In this document: piece by piece, positions 26,131 through 36,142 of the stretch
Position numbering within the stretch: the first letter of the stretch is position 1
Layout: each line of letters starts with the position of its first letter
NCBI GenBank assembly: GCA_020444505.1
Contig: JAHLKU010000014.1
Location: forward strand, 1 to 56,811
Length of the DNA stretch: 56,811 nt
Direction: 5' to 3'
Origin: Actinomycetota bacterium
Lineage (GTDB): Bacteria > Actinomycetota > Acidimicrobiia > Spongiisociales > UBA11373
Translations under genes and position numbers: made by a program
The notes under the pieces: model-generated
Told to the model about the DNA's origin: nothing
What the model saw: only the letters and a program-made list of their open reading frames with translations
Databases searched by the model: none

Positions 26131-27054
26131 ATGCGACGCATCGCAGCCCTCTCACTCGTGCTCGCCCTCATGGCCGCCGCCTGCTCGGGCGACGACACCG
26201 GCGGCTCGTCCACGACCGCGGCGACCGCCACCGACGCCGGTCTCGAACTGGCCCCCGGGACCGTCACCGCCGGGGCGATCCAGGTGGGGGACACCACCCG
26301 CATCTACCTGGTGGCCGTGCCGCCCGGCTACGACCCCGCGGTCCCGGCCCCGCTGCTGTTCGACCTCCACGGGCGGGGAGGGACGGCTCCGGGTCAGGCC
26401 GTCGTCAGCGGCATCACCGCCCTCGCATGGACCTACGGCTACGTGGTGGTGCACCCCCAGGCGGCCGGCGACATCCCGACGTGGGCCGTGTGGCCGGTGC
26501 TGCCCGAGGCCGCCGGAGAGATCGACTTCTTCGAGATGGTGCTCGACTCGATCGAGTCCGAGCTGAACATCGACCCCGACCGGGTGTTCGTCATGGGGTA
26601 CTCCAACGGGGGCGGCATGGCCGCCCGGCTCGCCTGCGACCTCGCAGACCGGATCACGGCGGTGGGCGTGTTCGGGGGCTCCCACGAGGGGTGGCAGGCG
26701 TGCGGTCCCGTCGAGCCGGTGCCGATCCTGGCGATCCACGGGTTGGCCGACACCGTGGTGCCCTTCGAGGGCGGCGGCGGGGGCACCTACCCGGCCATCG
26801 ACGAGTGGGCGGCGTGGTGGGCCGACGCCGACGGGTGCACCGACGAGGCGGAGCCGCTGCCGCTGCCCACCGGCACGTTCTGGCGGTGGGACTCGTGCGC
26901 CGGCGGCGCGACCGTCACGCTCATCGGCCTCGCCGACTGGGGCCACGAGTGGCCCTCCGAGGTGCATCAGGTGTCCACCGACACCGGCATGGTGTGGCAG
27001 GGAGCCTCCGAGGTGTTCCTCTCCTTCTTCAACACCTTCGCCGGCCGGCAGTGA
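26131..27054 (+). CDS. Secreted lipoprotein, PHB-depolymerase/feruloyl-esterase-like alpha/beta hydrolase
   Basis: 307 aa. A lipoprotein signal ends LMAAAC with C18 as the lipid anchor, followed by a Ser/Thr-rich spacer. The hydrolase has DLHGRGG (oxyanion side), the nucleophile elbow GYSNGG (S158), an acid-loop region HGLADTVVPFEG and a late histidine in DWGHEWP. This is the LpqC/polyhydroxybutyrate-depolymerase-like esterase pattern. It probably acts on an ester outside the membrane; the substrate is unknown. The start is leaderless, and the stop overlaps queA by GTGA, an odd pairing of a secreted esterase with a tRNA-modification gene. Confidence 0.85.
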   Translation: MRRIAALSLVLALMAAACSGDDTGGSSTTAATATDAGLELAPGTVTAGAIQVGDTTRIYLVAVPPGYDPAVPAPLLFDLHGRGGTAPGQAVVSGITALAWTYGYVVVHPQAAGDIPTWAVWPVLPEAAGEIDFFEMVLDSIESELNIDPDRVFVMGYSNGGGMAARLACDLADRITAVGVFGGSHEGWQACGPVEPVPILAIHGLADTVVPFEGGGGGTYPAIDEWAAWWADADGCTDEAEPLPLPTGTFWRWDSCAGGATVTLIGLADWGHEWPSEVHQVSTDTGMVWQGASEVFLSFFNTFAGRQ

Positions 27055-28069
27055 GCCGCCGGACCGAGGAGTTCGCCTACGACCTGCCGGAGGAGGCGAT
27101 CGCCCAGGCGGCGGTGGAGCCGCGCGACGCCGCCCGGTTGCTGGACGCCGACGGCCTCTCCGACCACACCTTCGCCGATCTGCCCTCGCTCCTCGAGCCG
27201 GGCGACCTGGTGGTGGTGAACCGCACCCGGGTGCGGCGCGCCCGCCTGACCGGCCGCAAGGCCACCGGGGGGAGGGTGGAGGCGCTGCTGCTGGCCCCGC
27301 TGGGGGACGGGCGGTGGGAGGCCCTGGTGCGGCCGGCCCGCCGCATCCGCCCCGGGACCGTCCTCGAGTTCGGCGCGGCCACTGCAGAGGTGCTGGAGGG
27401 GCCCGATGCCGGCGAGGTGGTGCTCCGGCTGGACGCGGCGGACGACGAGGCGCTCATCGCCGCCGAGGGGTCCGTGCCGCTCCCGCCCTACTTCCACGGC
27501 GCCCTCGACGACGACGAGCGGTACCAGACCGTGTTCGCCGACCGGCTCGGCTCGGCGGCGGCCCCCACCGCCGGATTGCACTTCACCCGGCGGGTCCTCG
27601 ACGGTCTGGCCGGCCGCGGGGTCGAGGTGGCCCGGGTGGACCTCGAGATCGGCCTCGACACGTTCCGCCCCATCGCCGGGGACACCCTGGACGGGCACCG
27701 CATGCACACCGAGCGTTACCGGGTGCCGCAGGAGACCGCCGCCGCCGTCGCTGCCGCGCGCAACCGCGGGGGCGAGGTGGTGGCGATCGGCACCACCGTG
27801 GTGCGGGCGCTGGAGAGCGCGGCGGCCTCCGGGAGGGTGGAGGAGAAGGAGGGGGCCACCGACCTCTTCATCACCCCCGGCTACGAGTTCCGGGCCGTCG
27901 ATCGGCTGGTCACCAACTTCCACGTCCCCGGTTCCACCCTGGTCGTGCTGGTGGCGGCGTTCATGGGGGAGCGGTGGCGCGAGGCGTATGCAGCCGCCCT
28001 GGAGCGGGGATACCGGTTCCTCTCCTTCGGGGATGCGATGGTGGTGCGCCGGGGCGAAGGGAGGCCGGC

Positions 28070-28073
<4 letters not shown>
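27051..28073 (+). CDS. queA: S-adenosylmethionine:tRNA ribosyltransferase-isomerase
   Basis: 340 aa, standard length. It adds the ribosyl part of SAM to preQ1 in tRNA on the way to queuosine. The signatures RTEEFAYDLPEEAIAQ, AAPTAGLHFT and VDLEIGLDTFRP are conserved, as is the C-terminal LVTNFHVPGSTLVVLVAAFMG. The GTG start overlaps the lipoprotein gene and the stop overlaps tgt, forming a queA-tgt pair. No preQ1 riboswitch is seen, nor room for one. Confidence 0.95.
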
Positions 28074-29176
<1,103 letters not shown>

Positions 29177-29206
29177 CCGCGCCGCTGCAACCAGCCGCGC
29201 CGCCGC

Positions 29207-29212
29207 TACGAT
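29207..29212 (+). promoter_or_regulatory. Putative -10 (TACGAT) for yajC-secDF
   Basis: GCTACGAT lies 73 nt before the yajC ATG, giving a leader of about 67 nt that is rich in CCGG blocks able to pair; GGAGG precedes the start. Confidence 0.4.
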
Positions 29213-29285
29213 GTGCCGGTCCCGGCGCAGGCCGGGCTCTACCAAGAACCCCTTCCGGGCCGGACGACGGCCCCCCGGAGGACCC

Positions 29286-29621
29286 ATGCTGACCATCCTT
29301 GCCCTGCTTCAGGAAGGCGAGGGCGCCACCGAGACCGCGTCGAGCGCGTCGAGTCTCATCACCACGCTGCTGATGTTCGCCGTCATCGGCGGCCTCTTCT
29401 GGTTCCTGCTGATCCGCCCCCAGCGCACCAGGGCCAAGCGCCAGACCGAGCTGATCTCCTCGCTCGAGGTGGGCGACGAGGTGCACACCATCGGCGGCAT
29501 CATCGGCACGATCGAGTTCATGGACGACGAATCGGCGGTCCTGCAATTGGAGGGCGGCGGCCGCATGCGCGTGGTGCGCCGGGCGATCGCCGACAAGTAC
29601 CAGCCTCCCGCGGCCGGCTGA
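29286..29621 (+). CDS. yajC: Preprotein translocase subunit YajC
   Basis: 111 aa. One membrane span (about 23-43, ending FWFLLIRPQR) is followed by a small cytoplasmic domain with LEVGDEVHTIGGIIGTIEFMDDESAVLQ, the YajC signature. It accompanies SecDF at the Sec channel. ATG 29286 with GGAGGACCC upstream; an ATG at 29211 in the same frame lies inside the -10 box and is rejected. secD follows after 2 nt. Confidence 0.94.
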   Translation: MLTILALLQEGEGATETASSASSLITTLLMFAVIGGLFWFLLIRPQRTRAKRQTELISSLEVGDEVHTIGGIIGTIEFMDDESAVLQLEGGGRMRVVRRAIADKYQPPAAG

Positions 29622-29623
29622 GC

Positions 29624-31390
29624 ATGGGCAGGCGCGCCGCACTCATCACCCTGCTGGTGACCCTCGCCTTCGCGTGGGGCTCACTGGCCCTCGTGCTGGC
29701 CACCGGCACCACCCCCAAGCTCGGCCTCGACCTGCAGGGCGGGTTCTCCGTCGTGCTGGAGGCGCCGGAGGGGACCGACTCCGGCGTGCTCGAGAAGGCC
29801 GTCGAGATCATGACCCGCCGCATCGAGGCGCTCGGCGGCGTCCAGGAGCCCGTGCTGAAGATCGTCGACGACCGCAACATCCAGGTGGAGCTTCCGGGCG
29901 TCACCGACCGCGACCGCGCCCGCGCCGCCGTCGGCACCACCGGCCAGCTGGAGTTCAGACCCGTCATCACCTACAGCTCGGTCGGCGTGAGCCCGCTGGT
30001 GCTCGAGGCCCAGCAGCAGCGCCTCACCGCCCAGCAGCTCGAGGACACGCTCACCGGCGAGACGACCACCACGACCGCCGCAGGCGGGGACACGACCACC
30101 ACCTCGAGCTCCACCACGACCACCGTCCCCGAGGAGCCGCTCGACCTCGCCACGGTGCTCCCCGACGGGGCCGTGCTCTGCACCCTGGACGCCGCCGGCG
30201 AGGTGGCCGCCGGCAGCGAGATCGGGTGCGTCCACCCCGTGACCGGCCTGTCGGTCGGCGACGACCCGCTGCAGGAGGCGTGGCTGGTGCAGCCCACCTC
30301 GGGCTACGTGTACCACGTCGCGCCGGCGTGCTCCCGGGCCGACTGGCTGGCCGACACCTGCACCGACCACCGGATCGACCCCGACGCCCCCGAGGGCGTC
30401 GAGAAGGCGCTGCTCGGCGCCGACCTCACCGACAGCCAGAAGCTGTACCGCAGCTCGGGCGGCGGCACCGGCCCGCTCGGCGTGTCGGGCGGCGGCACCG
30501 GGGAGTGGGTGGTGCAACTGGAGTTCTCGTCGGCCGGCGCCGACAAGTTCGAGACCGTCACCTCCGAGCTCACCCAGTTCGCCTACGGGGACCCGCAGCG
30601 GCAGTTCGCCATCGTGCTGGACGGCGAGGTGATCTCCGCTCCGTCGATGAGCCAGGAGTTCGCCGCCGGCGAGGGCATCTCCGGCGGCAGCGCCATCATC
30701 ACGCTCGGCGCCTCCACCGACCCGGAGCAGGAGGCCGACGACCTCGCGGTCGTGCTGCGCTACGGCGCCCTGCCGGTGTCGTTCGTCGAGAGCACCAGCC
30801 AGGAGGTGTCGGCCACGCTCGGGTCCGACTCGCTGTCCGCCGGCCTGGTGGCCGGCATCGGGGGCCTCGCCCTCGTCGCCCTGGCGATGATCCTGTACTA
30901 CCGGTTCCTCGGGTTCGTGAACGTCATCGGGCTCACCGTGTTCGGTTCGCTCGTCTACGTGGCCTTCGGCGTGCTGGGCGCCACCAGCGGCGTGACCCTG
31001 ACGCTGGCCGGTGTCGCCGGCGTGATCGTGTCGGTGGGCATCACCTCGGACTCCTACATCGTCTACTTCGAGCGCATCAAGGAGGAGGTCCACAAGGGCC
31101 GGTCGCTGAAGTCGGCGATCGATCACGCCTTCTCGCGCGCCTTCCGCACCATCCTGACCGCCGACACGGTGTCGTTCTTCGCCGCCGGCCTGCTCTACTT
31201 CCTGGCGATCGGGTCGGTGAAGGGCTTCGCCCTCGCGCTCGGCATCGCCACCGTCACCGACGTCGCCGTGGCGTACTTCTTCACGCGGCCTGCGGTGTCG
31301 CTGGTGGCCAGGACCCGCTTCGGTGAGGGCGGCCGGTTCAGTATCCGGGGCGCCACGGGAGCGGCCACGGCCAAGGAGGTGGCGCAGTGA
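29624..31390 (+). CDS. secD: Protein translocase subunit SecD with Thr-rich insertion
   Basis: 588 aa. SecD uses the proton gradient to help pull proteins through SecYEG. It shows an N-terminal span, LGLDLQGGFSVVLEAP, the paired P1-domain strands (VEIMTRRIEALGG, IQVELPGVTDRDRA), and the C-terminal six-span RND core with YYRFLGFVNVIGL and SVGITSDSYIVYFERIKEE. Between the P1 halves a low-complexity run (about residues 146-170) is almost all Thr and Ser, like the linker of the adhesin pilin at 38263. The segment after it, with three or more cysteines (CTLDAAG, CVHPV, CSRADW, CTDHR), also belongs to an enlarged outer domain. secF overlaps by GTGA. Confidence 0.95.
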   Translation: MGRRAALITLLVTLAFAWGSLALVLATGTTPKLGLDLQGGFSVVLEAPEGTDSGVLEKAVEIMTRRIEALGGVQEPVLKIVDDRNIQVELPGVTDRDRARAAVGTTGQLEFRPVITYSSVGVSPLVLEAQQQRLTAQQLEDTLTGETTTTTAAGGDTTTTSSSTTTTVPEEPLDLATVLPDGAVLCTLDAAGEVAAGSEIGCVHPVTGLSVGDDPLQEAWLVQPTSGYVYHVAPACSRADWLADTCTDHRIDPDAPEGVEKALLGADLTDSQKLYRSSGGGTGPLGVSGGGTGEWVVQLEFSSAGADKFETVTSELTQFAYGDPQRQFAIVLDGEVISAPSMSQEFAAGEGISGGSAIITLGASTDPEQEADDLAVVLRYGALPVSFVESTSQEVSATLGSDSLSAGLVAGIGGLALVALAMILYYRFLGFVNVIGLTVFGSLVYVAFGVLGATSGVTLTLAGVAGVIVSVGITSDSYIVYFERIKEEVHKGRSLKSAIDHAFSRAFRTILTADTVSFFAAGLLYFLAIGSVKGFALALGIATVTDVAVAYFFTRPAVSLVARTRFGEGGRFSIRGATGAATAKEVAQ

Positions 31391-32454
31391 GGACGCTGGC
31401 ACGCATCTACCGCGGCGAGCTCCACATCGACTTCGTCGGCAACCGGCGCCGCTGGTTCACCTTCTCGGCCGTCATCGTCACGATCTCGATCCTGGCGCTG
31501 CTGGTGCGCGGCCTCAACCTGGGCCTGGAGTTCAAGGGCGGGGTGAGCCTGGAGGTCGAGAACGTCAACGCCGTCACGGTCGGCGAGGTGCGCACCGCGC
31601 TGGAGTCGGCGGGGTTCCCCGACGCCAAGGTGCAGATCGTCACGGATCTCAGCGGGCGCGAGGACGTCCGGGTGGAGACGCAGGAGCTCGTCACCGACGA
31701 CCAGACCCGCCTCAAGGACGTGGTCGGAGGGATCACCGGCGGTGAGGTGGGCGAGTTCGATGCGGTCAGCGCGACGTTCGGTTCGCGTGTGATCAGCATC
31801 GCGATCCGCGCCCTGATCATCTTCCTGATCGCCGTGACCATCTACATCTCGTTCCGGCTGGAATGGAAGATGGCGCTGGCCGCGCTCGCCGCGCTGTTCC
31901 ACGACGTCATCTTCACCAGCGGCATCTACGCGCTGATCGGCTTCGAAGTCACGCCCGAGACGATCATCGCCGTCCTCACCATCCTGGGGTACTCGCTGTA
32001 CGACACCGTGGTGGTGTTCGACAAGGTGCTCGAGAACGTCAGCGAACGCGGCGAACGCCACACCTACGTGGCGCTGGTGAACATGTCCATGAACCAGGTG
32101 CTGATGCGTTCCATCAACACCTCGCTCACCAGCCTCCTGCCGGTGGGCAGCCTGCTGTTCGTCGGGTCGTTCCTGCTGGGCGCCACCACGCTGCGGGAGT
32201 TCGCCCTGGCGCTCTTCATCGGCATCGCGGTCGGCACCTACTCGTCGATCTTCCTGGCCGCCCCGCTGCTGGCGGTGTGGAAGGAGCGCGAGGACCACTG
32301 GCAGAAGATGCGCCGCCGCATCGCTCGCAAGGGCGGGGACGGCGAGTACGCCGCCAGGGGCGTGGTCGACGCCGACGAGGACCCCGCGGAGGTGGCCGCC
32401 GCCGAGGCGGCGGCCGTCGCGAGGGCGCCCCGCAAGCGACGGCGGAGGCGCTGA
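31387..32454 (+). CDS. secF: Protein translocase subunit SecF
   Basis: 355 aa. Six spans with the periplasmic domain after the first; signatures are LNLGLEFKGGVSLEV near the N-terminus and VLTILGYSLYDTVVVFDKVLEN in span 4. It partners SecD. The C-terminal tail is highly charged (DADEDPAEVAAAEAAAVA and then KRRRRR), a cytoplasmic extension common in actinobacteria. GTG start overlaps secD. Transcription of rel restarts just after its stop. Confidence 0.95.
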   Translation: MRTLARIYRGELHIDFVGNRRRWFTFSAVIVTISILALLVRGLNLGLEFKGGVSLEVENVNAVTVGEVRTALESAGFPDAKVQIVTDLSGREDVRVETQELVTDDQTRLKDVVGGITGGEVGEFDAVSATFGSRVISIAIRALIIFLIAVTIYISFRLEWKMALAALAALFHDVIFTSGIYALIGFEVTPETIIAVLTILGYSLYDTVVVFDKVLENVSERGERHTYVALVNMSMNQVLMRSINTSLTSLLPVGSLLFVGSFLLGATTLREFALALFIGIAVGTYSSIFLAAPLLAVWKEREDHWQKMRRRIARKGGDGEYAARGVVDADEDPAEVAAAEAAAVARAPRKRRRRR

Positions 32455-32463
32455 ACGGCGTCG

Positions 32464-32469
32464 TACAAT
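32464..32469 (+). promoter_or_regulatory. -10 box (TACAAT) for rel, leaderless on an upstream ORF
   Basis: CGTACAAT ends 6 nt before an ATG at 32476 and 62 nt before the rel start. Transcription should begin at or next to that ATG. Confidence 0.55.
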
Positions 32470-32475
32470 CCACGG

Positions 32476-32535
32476 ATGGACGCGGAAGTACGGCGCGCCC
32501 GGACCCCGTCCGGGCGCCGGGAGGAGGGCCGGTGA
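32476..32535 (+). CDS. Leaderless upstream ORF (19 aa) coupled to rel
   Basis: ATG 32476 lies where the TACAAT box predicts the transcript start. The ORF encodes MDAEVRRARTPSGRREEGR (six Arg in 19) and stops with TGA at 32533-32535, overlapping the rel GTG (GTGA). This is the same architecture as the ORF before alaS (47273-47329). Its product has no known homologue. It could be a leader peptide coupling rel translation to its own, or simply a spurious short frame. Confidence 0.45.
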   Translation: MDAEVRRARTPSGRREEGR

Positions 32536-34739
32536 CGGCCCCCGGGCGCATCGAGGAGCCCGGCCACGCGGCGACGGATGTCGCCCCGGTGGTCGAGGCC
32601 TTCCGCCGCCATCACCCCACCGTGCCGGTGGACATCATCGAACGCGCCCATGCGACCGCGGCGCGCCTCCACGAGGGGCAGATGCGCAAGAGCGGCGACC
32701 CCTACATCAGCCACCCGGTCGAGGTGGCCCGGATCCTCGCCGAGTACGGCCTCGACGCAGAGACGATCGCCGCCGCCCTGCTGCACGACACCGTCGAGGA
32801 CACCGAGATCGGCCTGGACGAGATCCGCGCCGAGTTCGGCGAGACCACGGCGACGCTCATCGACGGCGTCACCAAACTGGACCGGGTCCGCTTCTCCAAC
32901 CGTGAGCAGGCGCAGGCGGCGACGATCCGCAAGATGGTGGTGGCCATGGCCCGCGACGTGCGGGTGCTGCTGATCAAACTGGTGGACCGCCTCCACAACA
33001 TCCGCACCATCAGCCCGCTGCGTCCCGAGAAGCAGGAGCGGATCGCCCGGGAGACCATCGAGGTGTACGCCCCGCTGGCGCACCGCCTCGGCGTGCAGGA
33101 GATCAAGCACGAGATGGAGGACCGATGCTTCGAGATCCTCCATCCGCTGCGCTACGCCGAGATCGAGACCCTGCTCAGCCAGCGGGCGCCGCAGCGCAAC
33201 GCCTACCTGCAGGGCATCATCGCCGAGATCGAGGAGATGCTCGCTTCCCAGGGCGTCGAGGCGGAGGTGACCGGCCGGCCGAAACACATCTACTCCATCT
33301 ACCGCAAGATGGTGGAGGGGGGCCGCTCCTTCGAGGAGATCCACGACCTCATCGGCATCAGGATCGTCACCCACGAGGTGGCCGACTGCTACGCCGCCCT
33401 CGGCATGGTCCACACGCAGTGGCCGCCGGTCCACGGCCGGTTCAAGGACTACATCGCGATGCCCAAGTTCAACCTCTACCAGAGCCTCCACACCACGGTG
33501 GTGGGCCGCGACGGCAAGCCGCTCGAGGTGCAGATCCGCACCCTCGAGATGCACGAACGGGCCGAGCGCGGCATCGCCGCCCACTGGCGGTACAAGGAGG
33601 GGGCGGGCCCCGAGGTGGAGGCGCTGCGGGCCATCACCTTCCTCGCCGAGGAGTACGACACGCCCGAGGAGTTCCTGGCCGGGCTGAAGATCGATCTCTA
33701 CCAGGACGAGGTGTTCGTGCTGACGCCGGCCGGCGATGTCAAGGCGCTGCCGCGCGGCGCCACCGCGGTGGACTTCGCCTACTCGGTGCACACCGAGGTC
33801 GGCCACCGCTGCACCGGGGCCAAGGTCAACGGGCGCCTGGTGCCGCTGGACCGGCCGCTCGAGTCGGGCGACATCGTGGAGATCATGACCTCGAAGTCGG
33901 AGACGGAGGGCCCCAGCCGGGACTGGCTGGCATTCGTGCGGACGTCACGAGCGCACGCCAAGATCCGCCAGTGGTTCACCAGGGAGCGACGGGAGGCCGC
34001 CGAGTCCGACGGCCGCGAGCAGGTGCTCAAACTGCTGCGCCGCGAGGGGCTGGGGCTGACGGCAGCGACCCGCGACCAGCACCTGATGACCGTGGCCGGG
34101 GATCTCGGCTATCGCGACCTCGAATCGCTGCACGCCGCGGTGGGGTCGGGCAACGTCCAGGCGCCGACGGTGGTCGGGCGGCTGGTGCGGCTGGTGCGGC
34201 CCGACCAGGACGAGGACGACGACGACGACCTCGCCCCGGCCCGGACGCTGCGGCCGGGCGCGGCGATGCCGCCTCCCACCGGCGCCATCATCGTGGAGGG
34301 CCTCGACGACATGTGGACCCGGGTGGCCCGCTGCTGCTCGCCGGTGCCGGGGGACCCGATCGTCGGGTTCGTGACGGTGGGCCGGGGAGTGTCGGTGCAT
34401 CGAGCCGACTGCACCAACATCGGGGCGCTCGGCGACCGGCCGGAGCGCATGGTGGAGGTGCAGTGGGGGAGCGACCGGGACACGGCGTTCCGCTCCCGTC
34501 TGCAGATCGAGGCGCTCGACCGCCATGGGCTGCTGCGGGACGTGACCAACGAGCTCGCCGACCTCGGCATCGACATCGTCGCCTCGTCGTCGCTGCGAGG
34601 ACGCGACCGGGTCGCGGTGCTGCAGTTCGAGGTCGAGCTCTCCGACCGCGATCAGCTGGAGGTGGCGCTCGCCGCCCTCCGGTCGATCGACGGCGTCTAC
34701 ACCGCCTACCGGCTGGTGCCCGGCGGCGGGCCCGGCTGA
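32532..34739 (+). CDS. rel: Bifunctional (p)ppGpp synthetase/hydrolase (RelA/SpoT family)
   Basis: 735 aa, full long-RSH layout. HD hydrolase domain with HDTVEDT (H85, D86, E89, D90); synthetase domain with RPKHIYSIYRKM, EIHDLIGIRIV and RFKDYIAMPKFNLYQSLHTTV; then TGS (VFVLTPAGDVKALPRGATAVDFAYSVH), a cysteine-containing region (RVARCCSPVPGDPIVGFVTVGRGVSVHRADC) and a C-terminal ACT domain (from LQIEALDRHGLLRDVTNELADLGI). Both catalytic sites look intact. GTG 32532 is chosen for the GGGAGGAGGG site. An acidic patch DQDEDDDDDD-like run near residue 560 is unusual. In mycobacteria the next genes are ppi and MBL-hisS; here six pilin genes intervene. Confidence 0.96.
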   Translation: MTAPGRIEEPGHAATDVAPVVEAFRRHHPTVPVDIIERAHATAARLHEGQMRKSGDPYISHPVEVARILAEYGLDAETIAAALLHDTVEDTEIGLDEIRAEFGETTATLIDGVTKLDRVRFSNREQAQAATIRKMVVAMARDVRVLLIKLVDRLHNIRTISPLRPEKQERIARETIEVYAPLAHRLGVQEIKHEMEDRCFEILHPLRYAEIETLLSQRAPQRNAYLQGIIAEIEEMLASQGVEAEVTGRPKHIYSIYRKMVEGGRSFEEIHDLIGIRIVTHEVADCYAALGMVHTQWPPVHGRFKDYIAMPKFNLYQSLHTTVVGRDGKPLEVQIRTLEMHERAERGIAAHWRYKEGAGPEVEALRAITFLAEEYDTPEEFLAGLKIDLYQDEVFVLTPAGDVKALPRGATAVDFAYSVHTEVGHRCTGAKVNGRLVPLDRPLESGDIVEIMTSKSETEGPSRDWLAFVRTSRAHAKIRQWFTRERREAAESDGREQVLKLLRREGLGLTAATRDQHLMTVAGDLGYRDLESLHAAVGSGNVQAPTVVGRLVRLVRPDQDEDDDDDLAPARTLRPGAAMPPPTGAIIVEGLDDMWTRVARCCSPVPGDPIVGFVTVGRGVSVHRADCTNIGALGDRPERMVEVQWGSDRDTAFRSRLQIEALDRHGLLRDVTNELADLGIDIVASSSLRGRDRVAVLQFEVELSDRDQLEVALAALRSIDGVYTAYRLVPGGGPG

Positions 34740-34751
34740 GCGCCGGGGCGG

Positions 34752-34778
34752 TCAAGCGGCGTCGGCCTCCTGTCGATA
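34752..34778 (+). promoter_or_regulatory. Sigma-28-like promoter A, before the first prepilin
   Basis: TCAAG (34752-34756), 15 nt, then GTCGATA (34772-34778). The pattern resembles FliA/SigD/WhiG promoters (TMAAG-N15-GCCGATAA). It recurs before three other pilus units (36143, 38195, 52238). It lies 31 nt before the ATG at 34809. Confidence 0.55.
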
Positions 34779-34808
34779 CCAGCATGGTCGTCGACGACGG
34801 GCAGGATC

Positions 34809-36140
34809 ATGATCGGGCGCGTGAGCGCCGTGCGCCGTGAGGACGGCTTCACGCTGGTGGAGCTGATCGTCTCGCTGGTGATCGCCGTGATCCTGATGGT
34901 CGCGGTCACCGGCACCGTGCGCGGCGCATTGGCGAACTCGCGGGCCAACCGCTTCCGGCAGGAGGCGACCTCCGTCGCGATGGAGGCGTTCGAGTACAGC
35001 CGGAGGCTGGCGTGGGACAACCTCGCCATGGCGTCCATCGACCCGCAGGCGCCGCTGATCGACCCCGACGCAGGGGTCCTGCTCTCGTCCGAGACCGGCC
35101 TGCCCTCCAACGAGCCGCTCCTCCAGTGCCCCACCGGGGCGGTGCCGGCCAAGACCGTCTTCACGTCCGAGGACGTCACCTACACCGTGTGGCTCTACGT
35201 GACACAGGTGAACGCCTCGCTGCGCCGGGTGTACGCCCTCGTCGGGTGGGAGATGGAGGGGACGTCCTTCACGCACCGGTCGGAGAGCATCGTGTCGATC
35301 GTCTCCGCCGGCGGCATCACGGCCGGGGACCAACCGGTGTTCCCGGACGCCGCCATCGTGGCGACCGGCAACGTCTCGTTGGCGCCGGGCACCACGCAGA
35401 GCAGCCCGCCGACGGCGCACAGCGCCTCCATCTGGCTGAACCAGAGCTTCGCCAACCTGGACGCGGTGGTGGACGGCGACATCGTCGCCGGGGGTGTGGT
35501 CAACGCCACCCCGGCCAACGTGTACGGCACCATCGAGCAGAACGCGGGCACCCCCGTGAACGTGCCGACCGTGCCCGAGATCGAGGCGTGGCGGAGCGCC
35601 ATGCGTGCGGAGGCGGTCGCCGGCGGCGCCACCGGCGGCAACCTGGTGGTGTCGGGCGGCACGCTCACCGCCCCGATGTACGTGGACGGCACGCTGGAGT
35701 TGCAGGGGACGGTGCACATCGCCGGCAGCGGCCCCGTGTACGCCTCGGGACTGCTGCGGCTGCAGGCCGGCGCGGTCGTGACCGCCGACGGCGCCCACCT
35801 CGTGTCCGACGCCACGATCGTCTTCGAGACCGGAGCCGAGTACCGGGTGGCGGAGCCGACCGCGGGGGGCGTGGTGGCGTTCGCCGCGAGCACGCAGGCG
35901 CTCCTGCTCCGCGGCGGCGACGACGGCACCGTCCAGGGCCTGGCGTACGCCCCGTACGGGGGGATCCTGCTGACCGGCGCCGAATCGTGGCACGGGACGC
36001 TGGTCGCACACGGGTCGGCCGGGCTGGGCGAGGTGGCGATGTCCGGCGGCATCGGGGTGGTCTACCCCGCCAATCTGCTCCCGACCTCTGCGATCGTGAA
36101 CCCCCTGCGGCCCCCGCCGCCGGCGAGCGTGTGCGGCTGA
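34809..36140 (+). CDS. Prepilin-like protein with large beta-solenoid-like C-terminus (T4P minor pilin)
   Basis: 443 aa. A type III prepilin signal, REDG|FTLVELIVSL, has cleavage after G13, the +5 glutamate E18, and a hydrophobic helix to about residue 36. After a globular part (to about 175), residues ~180-443 are rich in short strands with regularly placed Gly (DGDIVAGGVV, VSGGTLTAPMYVDG, TLELQGTVHIAGSG) and include VQGLAYAPYGGILLTGA. That resembles the solenoid region of PilX-type proteins carrying GxxYAP motifs. It is far larger than a structural pilin, so a minor or tip subunit is likely. The ribosome site is weak. It is preceded by promoter A and is monocistronic. Confidence 0.8.
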   Translation: MIGRVSAVRREDGFTLVELIVSLVIAVILMVAVTGTVRGALANSRANRFRQEATSVAMEAFEYSRRLAWDNLAMASIDPQAPLIDPDAGVLLSSETGLPSNEPLLQCPTGAVPAKTVFTSEDVTYTVWLYVTQVNASLRRVYALVGWEMEGTSFTHRSESIVSIVSAGGITAGDQPVFPDAAIVATGNVSLAPGTTQSSPPTAHSASIWLNQSFANLDAVVDGDIVAGGVVNATPANVYGTIEQNAGTPVNVPTVPEIEAWRSAMRAEAVAGGATGGNLVVSGGTLTAPMYVDGTLELQGTVHIAGSGPVYASGLLRLQAGAVVTADGAHLVSDATIVFETGAEYRVAEPTAGGVVAFAASTQALLLRGGDDGTVQGLAYAPYGGILLTGAESWHGTLVAHGSAGLGEVAMSGGIGVVYPANLLPTSAIVNPLRPPPPASVCG

Positions 36141-36142
36141 GG

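Noticed and set aside
27000-27060. PreQ1 riboswitch before queA
   Set aside because: queA overlaps the preceding gene by 4 bp, and no preQ1 aptamer-like pattern is seen in or before it.
29211-29285. ATG 29211 as an extended yajC start
   Set aside because: It overlaps the TACGAT -10 box and would add a basic extension foreign to YajC; ATG 29286 has GGAGG.
34784-34840. ATG at 34784 opening a short frame before the first prepilin
   Set aside because: It is out of frame with the prepilin and closes within 19 codons overlapping the prepilin start; it lacks a -10 box spacing like that of the rel and alaS leader ORFs and has no ribosome site.
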